Source: Streptomyces sp. A1277 (GTDB lineage Bacteria > Actinomycetota > Actinomycetes > Streptomycetales > Streptomycetaceae). From it: a stretch of 64,000 nucleotides of DNA. A model generated the notes under the pieces. It did not search any database. It saw only the letters and a list, made by a program, of their open reading frames with translations, and had not been told where the DNA came from. Below, one piece after another: positions 1 through 8,848 of the stretch. The stretch is taken from positions 1 through 64,000 of the forward strand of contig NZ_SSBI01000002.1 in the NCBI RefSeq assembly GCF_004795015.1. The letters are read 5' to 3'. A program made the translations under genes and the position numbers. Each line of letters opens with the position of its first letter. Position 1 is the first letter of the stretch.

Positions 1-27
1 TGTGGTACCCGCTCCGCGGGTACCACA
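1..27. repeat. Terminal palindrome I with 7-nt fold-back extension
   Basis: Bases 8-20 (CCCGCTCCGCGGG) correspond to palindrome I of archetypal telomeres. The seven bases before it are the exact reverse complement of bases 21-27, so the whole 27 nt is one inverted repeat around a GCTCCGC centre. Known archetypal ends start directly at palindrome I. The extra seven bases are therefore either a natural longer hairpin or a fold-back artefact of reading through the terminal hairpin. Confidence 0.75.
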
Positions 28-300
28 TCGCTGCGCGATGTGCAAGCGAACCCCCGCGCTGCGCGCGGGGGTTGCGCTCCCGCTCCGCGAGAGCGCCAGC
101 GGGTGGCTTCGCCACCCGCCCACCCCCGGTGCTGCGCACCGGGGGTGACAGTCCGTCCGCTGCGCTCCCGGACTGGCGGGACTATGTCCCGCTGCCAGGC
201 TTCCGCTGCGCTCCAGTCTGGGTCAGGCCGGGTCGCTCCGCTCCCCGACCTGACGGCCCTTCCGGCGCGCCTCCAGGGCTTTGGGCCCGCTGACGCGGGC
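1..300. repeat. Streptomyces-type telomere: tandem palindromes at the replicon end
   Basis: A run of closely packed inverted repeats starts at base 1. Clear stems are 24-30/36-42 (loop CTGCG), 49-58/64-73 (loop CTGCG), 74-79/91-96, 99-107/111-119 (loop TTC), 121-132/136-147 (loop TGC) and 149-155/171-177. Order, spacing and loops match the archetypal Streptomyces telomere, whose 3' overhang folds into hairpins during terminal-protein-primed end patching. Weaker palindromes continue to about base 300. ttrA and tpg just downstream support the call. No coding sequence is likely here; open frames in this stretch are by-products of GC richness. Confidence 0.93.
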
Positions 301-451
301 CAGGCTGGCTACGAGGTGAGGGGTTGCTCGTTCGTGTGAGTTCTGGTGTAGCGAGTACATCGAAGTGATGCACCATGTACCGTTGGCGGAAACACAGGAC
401 ACCCCCAACCACCCGGGAACCTCCCCGGAATTCCGAGAGGAACGACCGAAG

Positions 452-1141
452 ATGACCGGTCACCACGAATCTACCGGACCCGATCCCGCGCTGAGCAGCG
501 ATTCCATCCGCCGGGTGGGCCAGTATCAGACGGCGGGCGTCAAAGCCCGGCTCCGGCTGTTCGGGCTCCTGGAGGCGCAGGGCGTGCCCGCGAGCGAGGC
601 GGACAACCTGGTGGCCGCGCTGGAGGCCGGGGCGGTAGCAGGGGCGCAGTGCGAGGTCGTGGAGCTGGGCGGCATGGCGCCGCGCCCGCGTGGCCCGGAG
701 TTCGGGGACGGCTGGGACAAGGGCGTGACGGCCGTGAGCGAGGCCCTGGTGGGCATCGCGGACCGGGAGTGGTCCCGGCGCGGCGGCCGGTCGGCCGGGG
801 CCGCTGAACTGGCCGTACACATCGCGGACGTGAGGCAGCGTGAGCGGGCCGACCTGGTGCGGCTGGAGCGGTACGTCCGGGAAGCCGTACTGCCGGCCAC
901 CTACCCGCACACCACGGTGCGCCGCCAGGTGCTGGAGGCGCTGGGTGAGGCCGGCGGTCTGTGCACCGCGCAGACGGTCAACAGCGATGGGTACTACGTC
1001 GTCTGCACGCTCGATGCCGGTCACTACGACCCGGACGACAAGCCGCCCTTCAAGGACGGAAAGCCCGGTGGCTGGCACAAGGCTGGTGCGTCGATCTGGA
1101 ACGACCTGGGCGCGGCCTGCATTCCGCATGCGGCCCTCTGA
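452..1141 (+). CDS. Subterminal hypothetical protein upstream of ttrA
   Basis: A 229-residue soluble protein lies between the telomere and ttrA in the same direction. I recognise no domain. It is acidic and mostly helical in composition, with a Cys- and Gly-rich end (one Cys in the GGLCTAQT segment, another in VVCTLDAGHYDP). That end could bind a metal or nucleic acid, but this is a guess. ATG at 452 is preferred because of a GAGAGG ribosome site about 11 bases upstream; an in-frame ATG at 365 lies almost in telomeric DNA and has none. The stop is 37 bases before ttrA, so the two may be co-transcribed and the gene may belong to the telomere module. Confidence 0.6.
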   Translation: MTGHHESTGPDPALSSDSIRRVGQYQTAGVKARLRLFGLLEAQGVPASEADNLVAALEAGAVAGAQCEVVELGGMAPRPRGPEFGDGWDKGVTAVSEALVGIADREWSRRGGRSAGAAELAVHIADVRQRERADLVRLERYVREAVLPATYPHTTVRRQVLEALGEAGGLCTAQTVNSDGYYVVCTLDAGHYDPDDKPPFKDGKPGGWHKAGASIWNDLGAACIPHAAL

Positions 1142-1178
1142 AAAGGCCACACGAATTCAGCGCTCGGGGAGGAACAGA

Positions 1179-3857
1179 ATGTCAGCGATTCGGCTTAAGG
1201 AACACCAGGTAGATCAGCGGTCGGCGTTTCGTAGGTGGGTGGGATTCCCTGCAAGGTCATCTGTGCCCCCGCAGGGTGCCCGGGGCACGATCGTGTCAGC
1301 GACCGGCTCGGGCAAGACGATCACGGCCGCCGCGTGCGCGCTGGAGAGCTTCGCGGACGGCCGGATCCTCGTCACCGTCCCGACCCTGGACCTGCTCGCG
1401 CAGACCGCCCAGGCGTGGCGGGCGGTGGGCCACCGGGCGCCGATGGTCGCGGTGTGCTCGCTGGAGAACGACGCGGTCCTCAACTCGCTCGGGGTGCGCA
1501 CCACCACGAACCCGATCCAGCTCGCCCTTTGGGCCGGGCACGGGCCGGTCATCGTGTTCGCCACGTACGCCTCGCTCGTGGACCGCGAGGACATCGACGC
1601 ACCCGAGGGCCAGCGGAAGGTTCGCGGGCCACTGGAGGCCGCTCTGGCGGGCGGGGAGCGGCTCTACGGCCAGCGCATGGACGGCTTCCACCTCGCGATC
1701 GTGGATGAGGCCCACGGAACCGCTGGTGATCTTGGCCGTCCGTGGGCGGCGATCCACGACAACGCCCGCATCCCGGCGGACTTCCGGCTGTACCTGACCG
1801 CCACGCCACGCATCCTCGCCGCGGCCCGCCCTCAGAAGGGCGCGGACGGCCAGGAGGCGGAGATCGCGACCATGGCCGACGACCCGAACGGGACGTACGG
1901 CGCGTGGCTCGCGGAGCTCGGGCTGAGCGAGGCGATCGAGCGGGAGATCCTCGCCGGGTTCGAGATCGACGTGCTGGAGATCCGCGATCCCTCCCCCGCG
2001 ATCGGGGAGTCGGAGGAGGCGCGGCGGGGCCGGCGCCTGGCGCTCCTGCAGACCGCGCTCCTGGAGCACGCCGCCGCGTACAACCTCCGTACGGTCATGA
2101 CGTTCCACCAGAAGGTCGAAGAGGCCCGCGCGTTCGCGGAGAAGCTGCCGGAGACGGCAGCCGAGCTGTACGTCAACGATGCCTCCGATGAAGACCTGGC
2201 CGGCGCTGACAAGCTGCCGAAGTCCTCGATCGACGCGGAGTTCTACGAGCTGGAGGCCGGCCGCCACGTACCCCCGGACCGGGTGTGGTCGGCGTGGCTG
2301 TGCGGCGACCACACCGTCGCCGAACGGCGCGAGAAGATCCGCCAGTTCGCCAACGGCATCGACGCGGCCGGACACCGGGTCCACCGTGCCTTCCTCGCCA
2401 GCGTTCGCGTGCTCGGGGAGGGCGTCGACATCACCGGCGAGCGGGGAGTCGACTCGATCTGCTTCGCGGACACCCGCGGCTCGCAGGTGGAGATCGTCCA
2501 GAACATCGGCCGGGCGCTGCGGCTCAACAAGGACGGCTCCACCAAGGTGGCCAGGATCATCGTGCCGGTGTTCCTGGAGCCGAACGAGGACCCGACCGAC
2601 ATGGTCGCCAGCGCCAGCTTCCGCCCCCTCGTAGCGGTCCTCCAGGGCCTGCGCTCGCATGACGAACGACTGGTCGAACAGCTTGCCTCCCGCGCACTCA
2701 CGAGCGGGAAGCGCAAGATCCACGTCCAGCGTGACGAGGACGGGCGGATCGTCGGGGCCGGCGGCGAGAGCGAGGGCGACGACCAGGAGCCGGGCGACGA
2801 CACCGACGCCGCTGCCGAGTCCGCGCTGCTCCACTTCTCCAGCCCGCGCGACGCGGCGACGATCGCGGCGTTCCTGCGCACCCGGGTGTACCGGCCGGAG
2901 TCGCTGGTGTGGCTGGAGGGCTACCAGGCCCTCATCCGCTGGCGGGCGGAGAACGAGATCACCGGCGTCTACGCCGTCCCGTACGACGTGGAGGTCGAGG
3001 TCGGCGTCACCAAGGACTTCCCCCTCGGGCGGTGGGTCCACCAGCAGCGCAAGGCACGACGGGTCGGGGAGCTGGAGGATCGCCGCAAGACCCTGCTGGA
3101 CGCTCCGGAGGCCGGGATGCTCTGGGACCCGGGCGAGGAAGCCTGGGAGGCCAAGCTGGCCGCACTGCGGTCGTACCGGCGGGCGACAGGGCATCTCGCG
3201 CCGCGTCAGGACGCGGTGTGGGGCGAGGGCGAGGCCATGGTGCCCATCGGGCAGCACATGGCCAACCTCCGCAGGAAGGGCACGAAGAACGGTCTGGGCA
3301 AGGACGAGGACACCGCGGCAACCCGGGCCGCACAGCTCGCCGCGATCGACAAGGACTGGAACTGCCCCTGGCCGCTGGACTGGCAGAGGCACCAGCGCGT
3401 CCTGGCGGACCTGGTCGACGCTGACGGCCAGCTGCCCGACATCGCCCCAGGCGTCCTCATGGACGGCGACGACATCGGCCGGTGGCTCCAGCAGCAGAAG
3501 CAGCCGGCTACCTGGGCGCGGCTGCTGCCCGAGCAGCAAGAGCGACTGACCGCCCTGGGCGTGGAACCCGCCCAGGCGCCGCCACCAGCCCCGGCAGCCG
3601 ACCGTGCGGCGAAGGGGCCGAGCAAGGCGCAGCAGGCGTTCCAGCGGGGCCTGGCAGCCCTTGCGCAGTGGGTGGAGCGGGAAGGTGCGGACCGGCCGGT
3701 GCCGCGCGCCCACGGGGAGGAGATCGCGGTCGAGGGCGAGGTGGAGCCGGTGGTGGTGAGGCTGGGCGTGTGGGTCTCGAACACCAAGAGCCGGCGCGAC
3801 AAGCTCACCGCCGACCAGCTCGCCGCCCTCACGAAGCTGGGGGTGGACTGGGCCTGA
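1179..3857 (+). CDS. ttrA: Telomere-linked superfamily 2 helicase TtrA
   Basis: This 892-residue protein matches the helicase-like genes found next to many Streptomyces telomeres, which are linked to conjugal transfer of linear replicons. Visible motifs are Walker A ATGSGKT (41-47), DEAH box VDEAHG (about 175-180) and LTATP (206-210). A second RecA-like domain (about 300-520) carries the QNIGRALR motif VI. The C-terminal third has repeated helicase-associated segments (W...L..Y....GH pattern) with Ala/Pro-rich linkers. ATG 1179 is preceded by GGGGAGGA at a good distance; upstream in-frame starts run through the previous gene. A 5'-truncated paralogue lies at 14479. The gene points inward from the end, the usual orientation. 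Confidence 0.88.
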   Translation: MSAIRLKEHQVDQRSAFRRWVGFPARSSVPPQGARGTIVSATGSGKTITAAACALESFADGRILVTVPTLDLLAQTAQAWRAVGHRAPMVAVCSLENDAVLNSLGVRTTTNPIQLALWAGHGPVIVFATYASLVDREDIDAPEGQRKVRGPLEAALAGGERLYGQRMDGFHLAIVDEAHGTAGDLGRPWAAIHDNARIPADFRLYLTATPRILAAARPQKGADGQEAEIATMADDPNGTYGAWLAELGLSEAIEREILAGFEIDVLEIRDPSPAIGESEEARRGRRLALLQTALLEHAAAYNLRTVMTFHQKVEEARAFAEKLPETAAELYVNDASDEDLAGADKLPKSSIDAEFYELEAGRHVPPDRVWSAWLCGDHTVAERREKIRQFANGIDAAGHRVHRAFLASVRVLGEGVDITGERGVDSICFADTRGSQVEIVQNIGRALRLNKDGSTKVARIIVPVFLEPNEDPTDMVASASFRPLVAVLQGLRSHDERLVEQLASRALTSGKRKIHVQRDEDGRIVGAGGESEGDDQEPGDDTDAAAESALLHFSSPRDAATIAAFLRTRVYRPESLVWLEGYQALIRWRAENEITGVYAVPYDVEVEVGVTKDFPLGRWVHQQRKARRVGELEDRRKTLLDAPEAGMLWDPGEEAWEAKLAALRSYRRATGHLAPRQDAVWGEGEAMVPIGQHMANLRRKGTKNGLGKDEDTAATRAAQLAAIDKDWNCPWPLDWQRHQRVLADLVDADGQLPDIAPGVLMDGDDIGRWLQQQKQPATWARLLPEQQERLTALGVEPAQAPPPAPAADRAAKGPSKAQQAFQRGLAALAQWVEREGADRPVPRAHGEEIAVEGEVEPVVVRLGVWVSNTKSRRDKLTADQLAALTKLGVDWA

Positions 3858-3896
3858 CCGAGGCACGTCCGGCTGTCCGTGGTGGGCGGCTGGTGC

Positions 3897-5738
3897 TCAC
3901 TGCCTTTCTCGGGGTGGGAAGAATCCTTGGCGTTCCGAACCGTCCACGCTGAATGCGTGGACGGTGGCACGCCCTCTGATGCTCGCTGGCGGTGTCGGGT
4001 TCTCGATCACGATGACCTGGCCCGGCGGATTCTCCAGGAGGTCGCGGTAGAAGTTCTCGGCGACGTCGGCGGTCATCAGCTCGGGACGGTCTTCGTGCGG
4101 GTCTTCGGGCCGGCGGTAGGTGAGGACCGGAGTGTCGAGCACGACGAAGCCCGGGTGGATCAGGTCGCGGGCTGTGTTCCGGCGCGCAAGTGATACGGCG
4201 AAGGCGGCGTGGAGGATGGATCGCATGCCCCTGCCGCGGCTCTTTCGCGGCTGTCCGTCAACGGAGAGCTCGGCAGTCGTTGGGTCGTAGCGGACGCGGT
4301 TGCTCCCCGGAACATGCCAGGCTTCCAAGGTCTCATGGATCATGCGCTCGAAGTCGGCGACGTCGGCGGCGGGGATGCCGTCGGGACGGGCAGTCGGCGG
4401 AGCGGGAGCCACGGTGGACAGCGATGCCTTGAGGTCTTCGAGCTGCTCGATCTGAGCGTGCAGGGCCAGCTCGTTTTCGACCCGTGAGCGGGCGTTCAGT
4501 AGTTCGGTGGCGTCCGTGTCGACAGGTTGCATCCGTTGATCGAGTGCGCGGAGCTCCGCAGCGTTGTGTGTGAGCTCTTCGTGTCGGGCAGCACGGGCCG
4601 ATTCAATTTCCGCTGCCTGCTCTTCCAAGTCCTCGATCATGAGGAGCAGGTCGCTGAGCAGATCTGTTGTCTTACGCGTCTCGGTAGATACAGACGCTGC
4701 CAGCTGGGTGCTCTCGGCGAGGTGGTGCTCCGGGTGCTGGTGTTGGGGCTCGGCGCCGCAGAAGACGCAGGTCCCGGTCTGGAAGTAGCCTAGTAGGGTT
4801 CCGGCTTCACCGACCATCTGGAGCCGGGCCAAGTCTGACTCGTACTGCTCTTTCAGCAGAGCGAATCGTGCGAGCAGCTGCTCGACCTCGTCGCCCCGCT
4901 GCTGGGCCGCGAGGTTGATTTCTTCCAGGCCCCGGCGGTCACGGAGAAGGCTGGTGCGGATTTCAGCAAGTTCGACGGCGGCGGTGGTCACCTCGCCGAG
5001 GGCCGCCTGCAGGCGGTCGAGTTGCTCCCGCAGTTGCGACTGGTTTGCCTCCATCGTGAGCTTTCCGCGGTTCTCGTCGATCAGGTGGTCGATGACCGCG
5101 ATCTTCCCCTTGCCGAACTGCTTCTCCAGATTGCTTGGCGCTGCAGGGCGTTCCGGCTCTTCCTCTCCGCTGAGGAGGAGTTTGAAGACCGACTTCTCCC
5201 TGGTTTCGTTCAGGGGATTTCGGGTGCCCAGTACCGGAGAGTGCTGATCTGCCATGCGTGTGTCGTTGACGACGGCCAGGCGCGCGAGGTCCCGAAAGTT
5301 CAGCGGCAGCACGTTGCCGCGGCCGCTCTGGAGGATCCGCTGGCCGTCGATTCCCAGGACGGTCAGCAGGTAGCGGGAGATGTTTTTCTTCGACTTGGCG
5401 TTGTGCTTGAACTTGAGAGTCTCGTCCGCTGGCTCCGATGGCATCTCTCGGAGATCGTGGTTGAACACCTCGATGGTGTCGCCGCCGATCGCGCGGGACA
5501 GAGTGAGGCTGCGACCGTCGCTCACCCGTAGGCCGAGGAGAATGCGGGTGTAGCCGTCGTCCTCCGGGATCGACTTGAGTTCGCTGGCGCCCAGCATGTA
5601 GTCCACGGCCTCTTCGACGTAGGACTTGCCCGTGTCCGAGGCTCCGTAGATGACCGTCAGGCCGGGACTGAATTCCACTGCCGCCGGAGGCTTGTCCATG
5701 CCGAGGAAGGTCAGGTGGACGAGCGTCAGTCTGATCAC
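3897..5738 (-). CDS. ABC-3C system SMC/Rad50-like ATPase (DUF3732-like)
   Basis: A 613-residue ATPase with Walker A GASDTGKS at 32-39 next to the N-terminus, a central coiled coil and a C-terminal Walker B region (GFVVLDTP, about 530). The coiled coil is broken by a zinc-hook-like CVFCGAEPQHQHPEHH segment (about 320-335). This is the plan of ABC ATPases in three-component (ABC-3C) conflict systems. The GTG start overlaps the stop of the middle-component gene by four bases, so the two are translationally coupled. It is the last gene of a three-gene minus-strand operon convergent with ttrA. Expected role, from family knowledge: a DNA- or invader-sensing motor that controls the nuclease partner. 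Confidence 0.75.
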   Translation of the reverse strand: MIRLTLVHLTFLGMDKPPAAVEFSPGLTVIYGASDTGKSYVEEAVDYMLGASELKSIPEDDGYTRILLGLRVSDGRSLTLSRAIGGDTIEVFNHDLREMPSEPADETLKFKHNAKSKKNISRYLLTVLGIDGQRILQSGRGNVLPLNFRDLARLAVVNDTRMADQHSPVLGTRNPLNETREKSVFKLLLSGEEEPERPAAPSNLEKQFGKGKIAVIDHLIDENRGKLTMEANQSQLREQLDRLQAALGEVTTAAVELAEIRTSLLRDRRGLEEINLAAQQRGDEVEQLLARFALLKEQYESDLARLQMVGEAGTLLGYFQTGTCVFCGAEPQHQHPEHHLAESTQLAASVSTETRKTTDLLSDLLLMIEDLEEQAAEIESARAARHEELTHNAAELRALDQRMQPVDTDATELLNARSRVENELALHAQIEQLEDLKASLSTVAPAPPTARPDGIPAADVADFERMIHETLEAWHVPGSNRVRYDPTTAELSVDGQPRKSRGRGMRSILHAAFAVSLARRNTARDLIHPGFVVLDTPVLTYRRPEDPHEDRPELMTADVAENFYRDLLENPPGQVIVIENPTPPASIRGRATVHAFSVDGSERQGFFPPRERQ

Positions 5739-6214
5739 AGGACGTCCTCTCCGAGGTCGCCGGGGCTCACATGGATGCGGTCAGACCAGCGCTGGGTGAT
5801 CTGCTTCATGCCCTCGCGGACGTCCGTTCCTTCATGCATGTAGGTGCTGGTGAGCCAGTCAGCCCGTTCGATGAGCTGCCCGACATAGGGAGCTTCCAGG
5901 GCGTTGAGGAAGCTCGCTGCCTCGTCTGTGGCCTCGTACATGAAGCCGTGGTCGGTGGTCGTCATGTCGGCGAGGCCGGCGCGTAGCAGGACCATGAGGC
6001 CCTGTTCGATGAGGCGTCGGCGCAGGCCGAGCTCGCCGGGGCCGGCGGGGAGGTCGGGGTGGAGACTGGCGGGGCCGTGGTCGAGGTCGCCGCTGTGGAG
6101 CATGGCGTGGTCCAGGTAGACGAGCTGGGCGACGTCCAGGCGGCGGGGGAAGGTCTCTGCCAGGAGGACCAGAGCGCGCATCCCGGCCTCCACGGGGCCG
6201 TTGAGGGGGGTCAC
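5735..6214 (-). CDS. ABC-3C middle component
   Basis: A 159-residue protein between the effector and ATPase genes, overlapping each by four bases (GTGA at both joints). The start is GTG 6214, with GAGGAG just upstream inside the effector gene; longer in-frame starts would run antisense-like through the effector. Sequence features are a helical, winged-helix-like fold, an early ARALVLL-type helix and the pattern SFLNALEAPYVGQLIERADWL split over two helices, which resembles the middle components of ABC-3C systems. It is expected to bridge the ATPase and the CTD/effector protein. No catalytic motif is visible. The call rests on size, gene order and that pattern. Confidence 0.65.
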   Translation of the reverse strand: MTPLNGPVEAGMRALVLLAETFPRRLDVAQLVYLDHAMLHSGDLDHGPASLHPDLPAGPGELGLRRRLIEQGLMVLLRAGLADMTTTDHGFMYEATDEAASFLNALEAPYVGQLIERADWLTSTYMHEGTDVREGMKQITQRWSDRIHVSPGDLGEDVL

Positions 6215-7275
6215 GGGGTCTCCTCTTTGCACCAGGTCAGCCGGTCGTCGTTGGCCAGACGATGGCACATGCCCTTGAGGTCGATGACCTTCACCACGGG
6301 GGCGAGGATGTTCGCCGGGTTCGGTGTGTGGGCGACAGCCGCGTCCAGTACGGCTTCCAGCCGTGCGTAGCCGCTGCCATGGTCGCGGTCTTCGATCTCG
6401 ATCACGGCGTCGTACAGGTCGGTCTCGATCGCGGTGTAGGTCGCTTCCGGGACACTCTCCTGCGCGAAACGCCACAGCGACTCGGCGTGGAAGAAGGCGG
6501 CACGCTGGCGGAAGAGATGGCCGCTGACTTTCGCATGGTCGCGGGCCTGTTGCAGCGTCTCCAAGGCGAGGCCGTGCTTCGCGTTGTAGGCGTCCAGCAG
6601 CTTGCGGACGTAGACGGCTTCGTGTGGTGCCTGGTCAGGTGGGGCCGGATCGGCGGCAGGGCGCTGCTTAAGCGGTTGTGGGAAGCGCCTAACGTGGTGG
6701 GGGGTCGCAGCGTGCAGTTCGAGAATCTCGTCGAGGTTCCGGGCTTCGAACATCGAGAAGTCCGTCGCCTGCGCCAGCGCGCCCACAGCTGTACGCATCT
6801 CCGGGGTGAGCTTGGGCTTGGTCCCGAGCTTGGAGTCCTTGTCGTCCCACGCCGCGAAGAACTCGTCCTTCAGCTGGGGCGGGTTGAGCAGGAGTCGTTC
6901 GAGTCCCGTGCCAATCTTTGGTGCGACGAAGACATAGCGCGTGGGCAGCTCGTACGTGCCGAGGATCTTCGCGACGAAGATCTTCACCATCTCTGGGAAG
7001 GCGTCTGATTGCCCGAGCGGCTTGAGGTAGTGCTTGCACTGGTAGCAGTGCCACTCGCCTGCGGTGCCTTGCTCGGAGAGACAGGCTGCGACGTCCGCTC
7101 CGCGGTCGCCGGCCCCACCCATCCGCTGAACTCGGACGTAGGGACGACCAGACCACGTACCGAACTGGTGGACCCACTCGACGGTGAAGTCCTCCCAGTC
7201 GTCAGCGTCGTAGATGTATTGCAGGTACACCTGAGGCGTGGGCAAGGGAGCGCTCTGGGTCGGCGGCGCAAGCAC
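6211..7275 (-). CDS. ABC-3C CTD protein with N-terminal PD-(D/E)xK nuclease
   Basis: First gene of the ABC-3C operon. Counting from GTG 7275, the first ~100 residues look like an Mrr-type restriction fold: WEDF (27-30), GGAGDRGADV with D57/D61, and QCKHY (79-83), the classic E / D / QxK trio. Residues ~190-350 are helical and fit the conserved C-terminal domain that docks to the ATPase. The protein is probably the DNA-cutting effector of a defence system. The frame stays open to a GTG at 7395; I prefer 7275 because AGAGG lies five bases upstream and the extra 40 residues look non-coding, but the longer form is possible. Confidence 0.7.
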   Translation of the reverse strand: MLAPPTQSAPLPTPQVYLQYIYDADDWEDFTVEWVHQFGTWSGRPYVRVQRMGGAGDRGADVAACLSEQGTAGEWHCYQCKHYLKPLGQSDAFPEMVKIFVAKILGTYELPTRYVFVAPKIGTGLERLLLNPPQLKDEFFAAWDDKDSKLGTKPKLTPEMRTAVGALAQATDFSMFEARNLDEILELHAATPHHVRRFPQPLKQRPAADPAPPDQAPHEAVYVRKLLDAYNAKHGLALETLQQARDHAKVSGHLFRQRAAFFHAESLWRFAQESVPEATYTAIETDLYDAVIEIEDRDHGSGYARLEAVLDAAVAHTPNPANILAPVVKVIDLKGMCHRLANDDRLTWCKEETP

Positions 7276-7403
7276 GACGACCTCTGGCGATTTGGGCTCC
7301 GGAAAGCCCTCGAATACCGGCCGGGCTCCATCCCTTCCCGGCTCAAGCCTCCCTGCCACAGCCCACCCCCGGCCCCTACTGCCACGCAAGATCACTCACG
7401 GTA

Positions 7404-7413
7404 GTGATATCAC
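7404..7413. promoter_or_regulatory. Palindrome upstream of the ABC-3C operon
   Basis: GTGATATCAC is a perfect 10-bp palindrome about 130 bases upstream of the preferred start of the operon (9 bases from the alternative GTG at 7395). Its AT-rich centre stands out in this GC-rich region. It could be an operator or part of the promoter; no matching regulator is encoded next to it. The function is a guess. Confidence 0.3.
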
Positions 7414-7766
7414 CTCGCATGGTCCGTCAGGAAGGCGCCTGGGCAGCCTCGCCCCTTGGAGTTGGTGTAGTCGATCATCCTGCGGCCGCGGCCGGGCCGC
7501 GCCGAACCCGGCAGCCACGTCCAGGCGCAGGGTCGGATACAGGTAGACCCTGCCGCGGTGTCGACGGACATGTGAGCGCTGATCTCCGCGACGAGGCCGG
7601 CTGGACGAGGGTGGTGTCGAGGACATCGCACGCGCCCAGCCCGACCGTTGGTCGGCGTTTGTGCAGGTCAGGGGTGCAACACGCTTCGGATGTTGCAGCG
7701 GATACCCAAGGGCCGGCTACCGGCGGCGCGGGATGGTCATCCGGGCCTCCGCCAAGACGACGCCGG
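7414..7766. other. No convincing gene between the ABC-3C operon and the next gene
   Basis: About 350 bases hold only short GC-driven open frames. Minus-strand frames around 7400-7630 give Arg/Pro-rich products with no recognisable family. It probably contains the promoter of the minus-strand ABC-3C operon and possibly decayed coding sequence. Confidence 0.4.
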
Positions 7767-8360
7767 TCACCGAGGGGCGCTCTGTGCGTCGACGCAGGGC
7801 CCTTGGGCGCGGAAGCGCGCGCGGGTTTCCGGCCAGGGCGTCGCACTGTCGTGGCCGGAGCAGCCGGCGCCTCCGCAAAGGGAGCGTGAGCCGGGCATTG
7901 GCTTTCCGTTGCGCAGTGCCACCCGCCCGTACGCCTCGTAGCGCTCGCGGCCGTCCTCGCCGTCCACCAGCTCGTTGGCGAGCTCCTGCTTGGTCCAGCG
8001 TGCGAGATTCTCGCCCGGATAGCGCCACCTCCTGAGGATCATGGCAATGATCTCCGCCTTGGTGTGGTCGTCCATCAGAGCGTTCCTCCGCTGGAGGAGT
8101 TCATTACGGAGCTCGACTTCGGCTGCGGAAAGCGGCGTGATCGCGTTGCGGATGTACTCGGGGTCCGTGTCCGCCTCGAAGAGCATGACGCAGTGATCGT
8201 GCGGCACAGGGACGGCGATTTTGCCCGGAAACTTGGCCTGCGACTCGGCGGCATCACGTACCCAGTTGAGGGCTTCGTGGTAGCCGAGGTCTGTGCACTG
8301 CTCGCGTGCGGTGCGCTGGAGTTCGCGGGCGCGCTGCTGCTCGGTGGTGCGCTTGGTCAT
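7767..8360 (-). CDS. Hypothetical helical protein
   Basis: A 197-residue product starting MTKRTTEQQRAREL. The first ~130 residues look like genuine protein: charged helices, a HDHCVMLFEADTDPEYIRN stretch and a second half rich in Lys, Glu and Trp (RRWRYPGENLARWTKQELAN). The last ~50 residues turn into Cys/Gly/Arg-rich sequence, so the natural C-terminus may have been lost by a frameshift near 7900. I do not recognise the family. ATG 8360 is chosen because the open frame above it reads through a separate decayed gene. It lies on the strand opposite tpg, with about 490 bases between the two. Confidence 0.5.
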   Translation of the reverse strand: MTKRTTEQQRARELQRTAREQCTDLGYHEALNWVRDAAESQAKFPGKIAVPVPHDHCVMLFEADTDPEYIRNAITPLSAAEVELRNELLQRRNALMDDHTKAEIIAMILRRWRYPGENLARWTKQELANELVDGEDGRERYEAYGRVALRNGKPMPGSRSLCGGAGCSGHDSATPWPETRARFRAQGPCVDAQSAPR

Positions 8361-8433
8361 GGACGGGTCCTCTCGGCACCGGGTCCTCGCCCCCACACGG
8401 CAACCCCGGCTCGATGGATCCTCAAGGTGCTCG

Positions 8434-8640
8434 TCAAGCGGTCCGTCGATCCCGGAAGACCTTCCACCAGTGGTCCGGGAAGTGTGGGTGTCCGGATGCG
8501 GTGTGGGCGTCGGCGAAGCCCAGGGCGTCAGCCCCGCGGGCAGGATACCGGCTCGGCCGTCGGCTCTTCGCCCTCGCCGGAGATGCGGGCGACCAGGGCG
8601 GTGGCGCTGTCCGCGTACGGATCGATGGCTCATGTGCGTG
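8434..8640 (-). pseudogene. Remnant of a small acidic protein, frameshifted
   Basis: Two adjacent minus-strand frames each give protein-like sequence that would join into one. The first is AIDPYADSATALVARISGEG, continuing EEPTAEPVSCPR. The second is ADALGFADAHTASGHPHF, continuing PDHWWKVFRDRRTA and a stop at 8434. The switch lies near 8528-8545. No start codon is visible upstream and no family is recognised. It sits just upstream of the 7767-8360 gene on the same strand, so it may once have been part of the same unit. Confidence 0.3.
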
Positions 8641-8848
8641 CCGAAGGACAGCACCGGGACGCTGGCGACTCCGTCGTGACCCGTGCCGTCGGCTTGTCGC
8701 CGGTGCTCGTCCAAGGGCTCATATCTTGCGGCAGCCAGTGCTGTCCCGAGAATGCAAGAACGGGCAGGCAGGGGCAGGCGACGTGGGAGAACTGACACGA
8801 CGGACTGCAGATGCCTGCCCTGGCGGCTGGCCGCTTCGAGAGGCGGAT

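Noticed and set aside
1296..3866. An 856-codon open frame on the minus strand across ttrA
   Set aside because: It mirrors the GC-rich third positions of ttrA, its product is Arg/Leu/Gly-rich without motifs, and ttrA itself has full helicase motifs.
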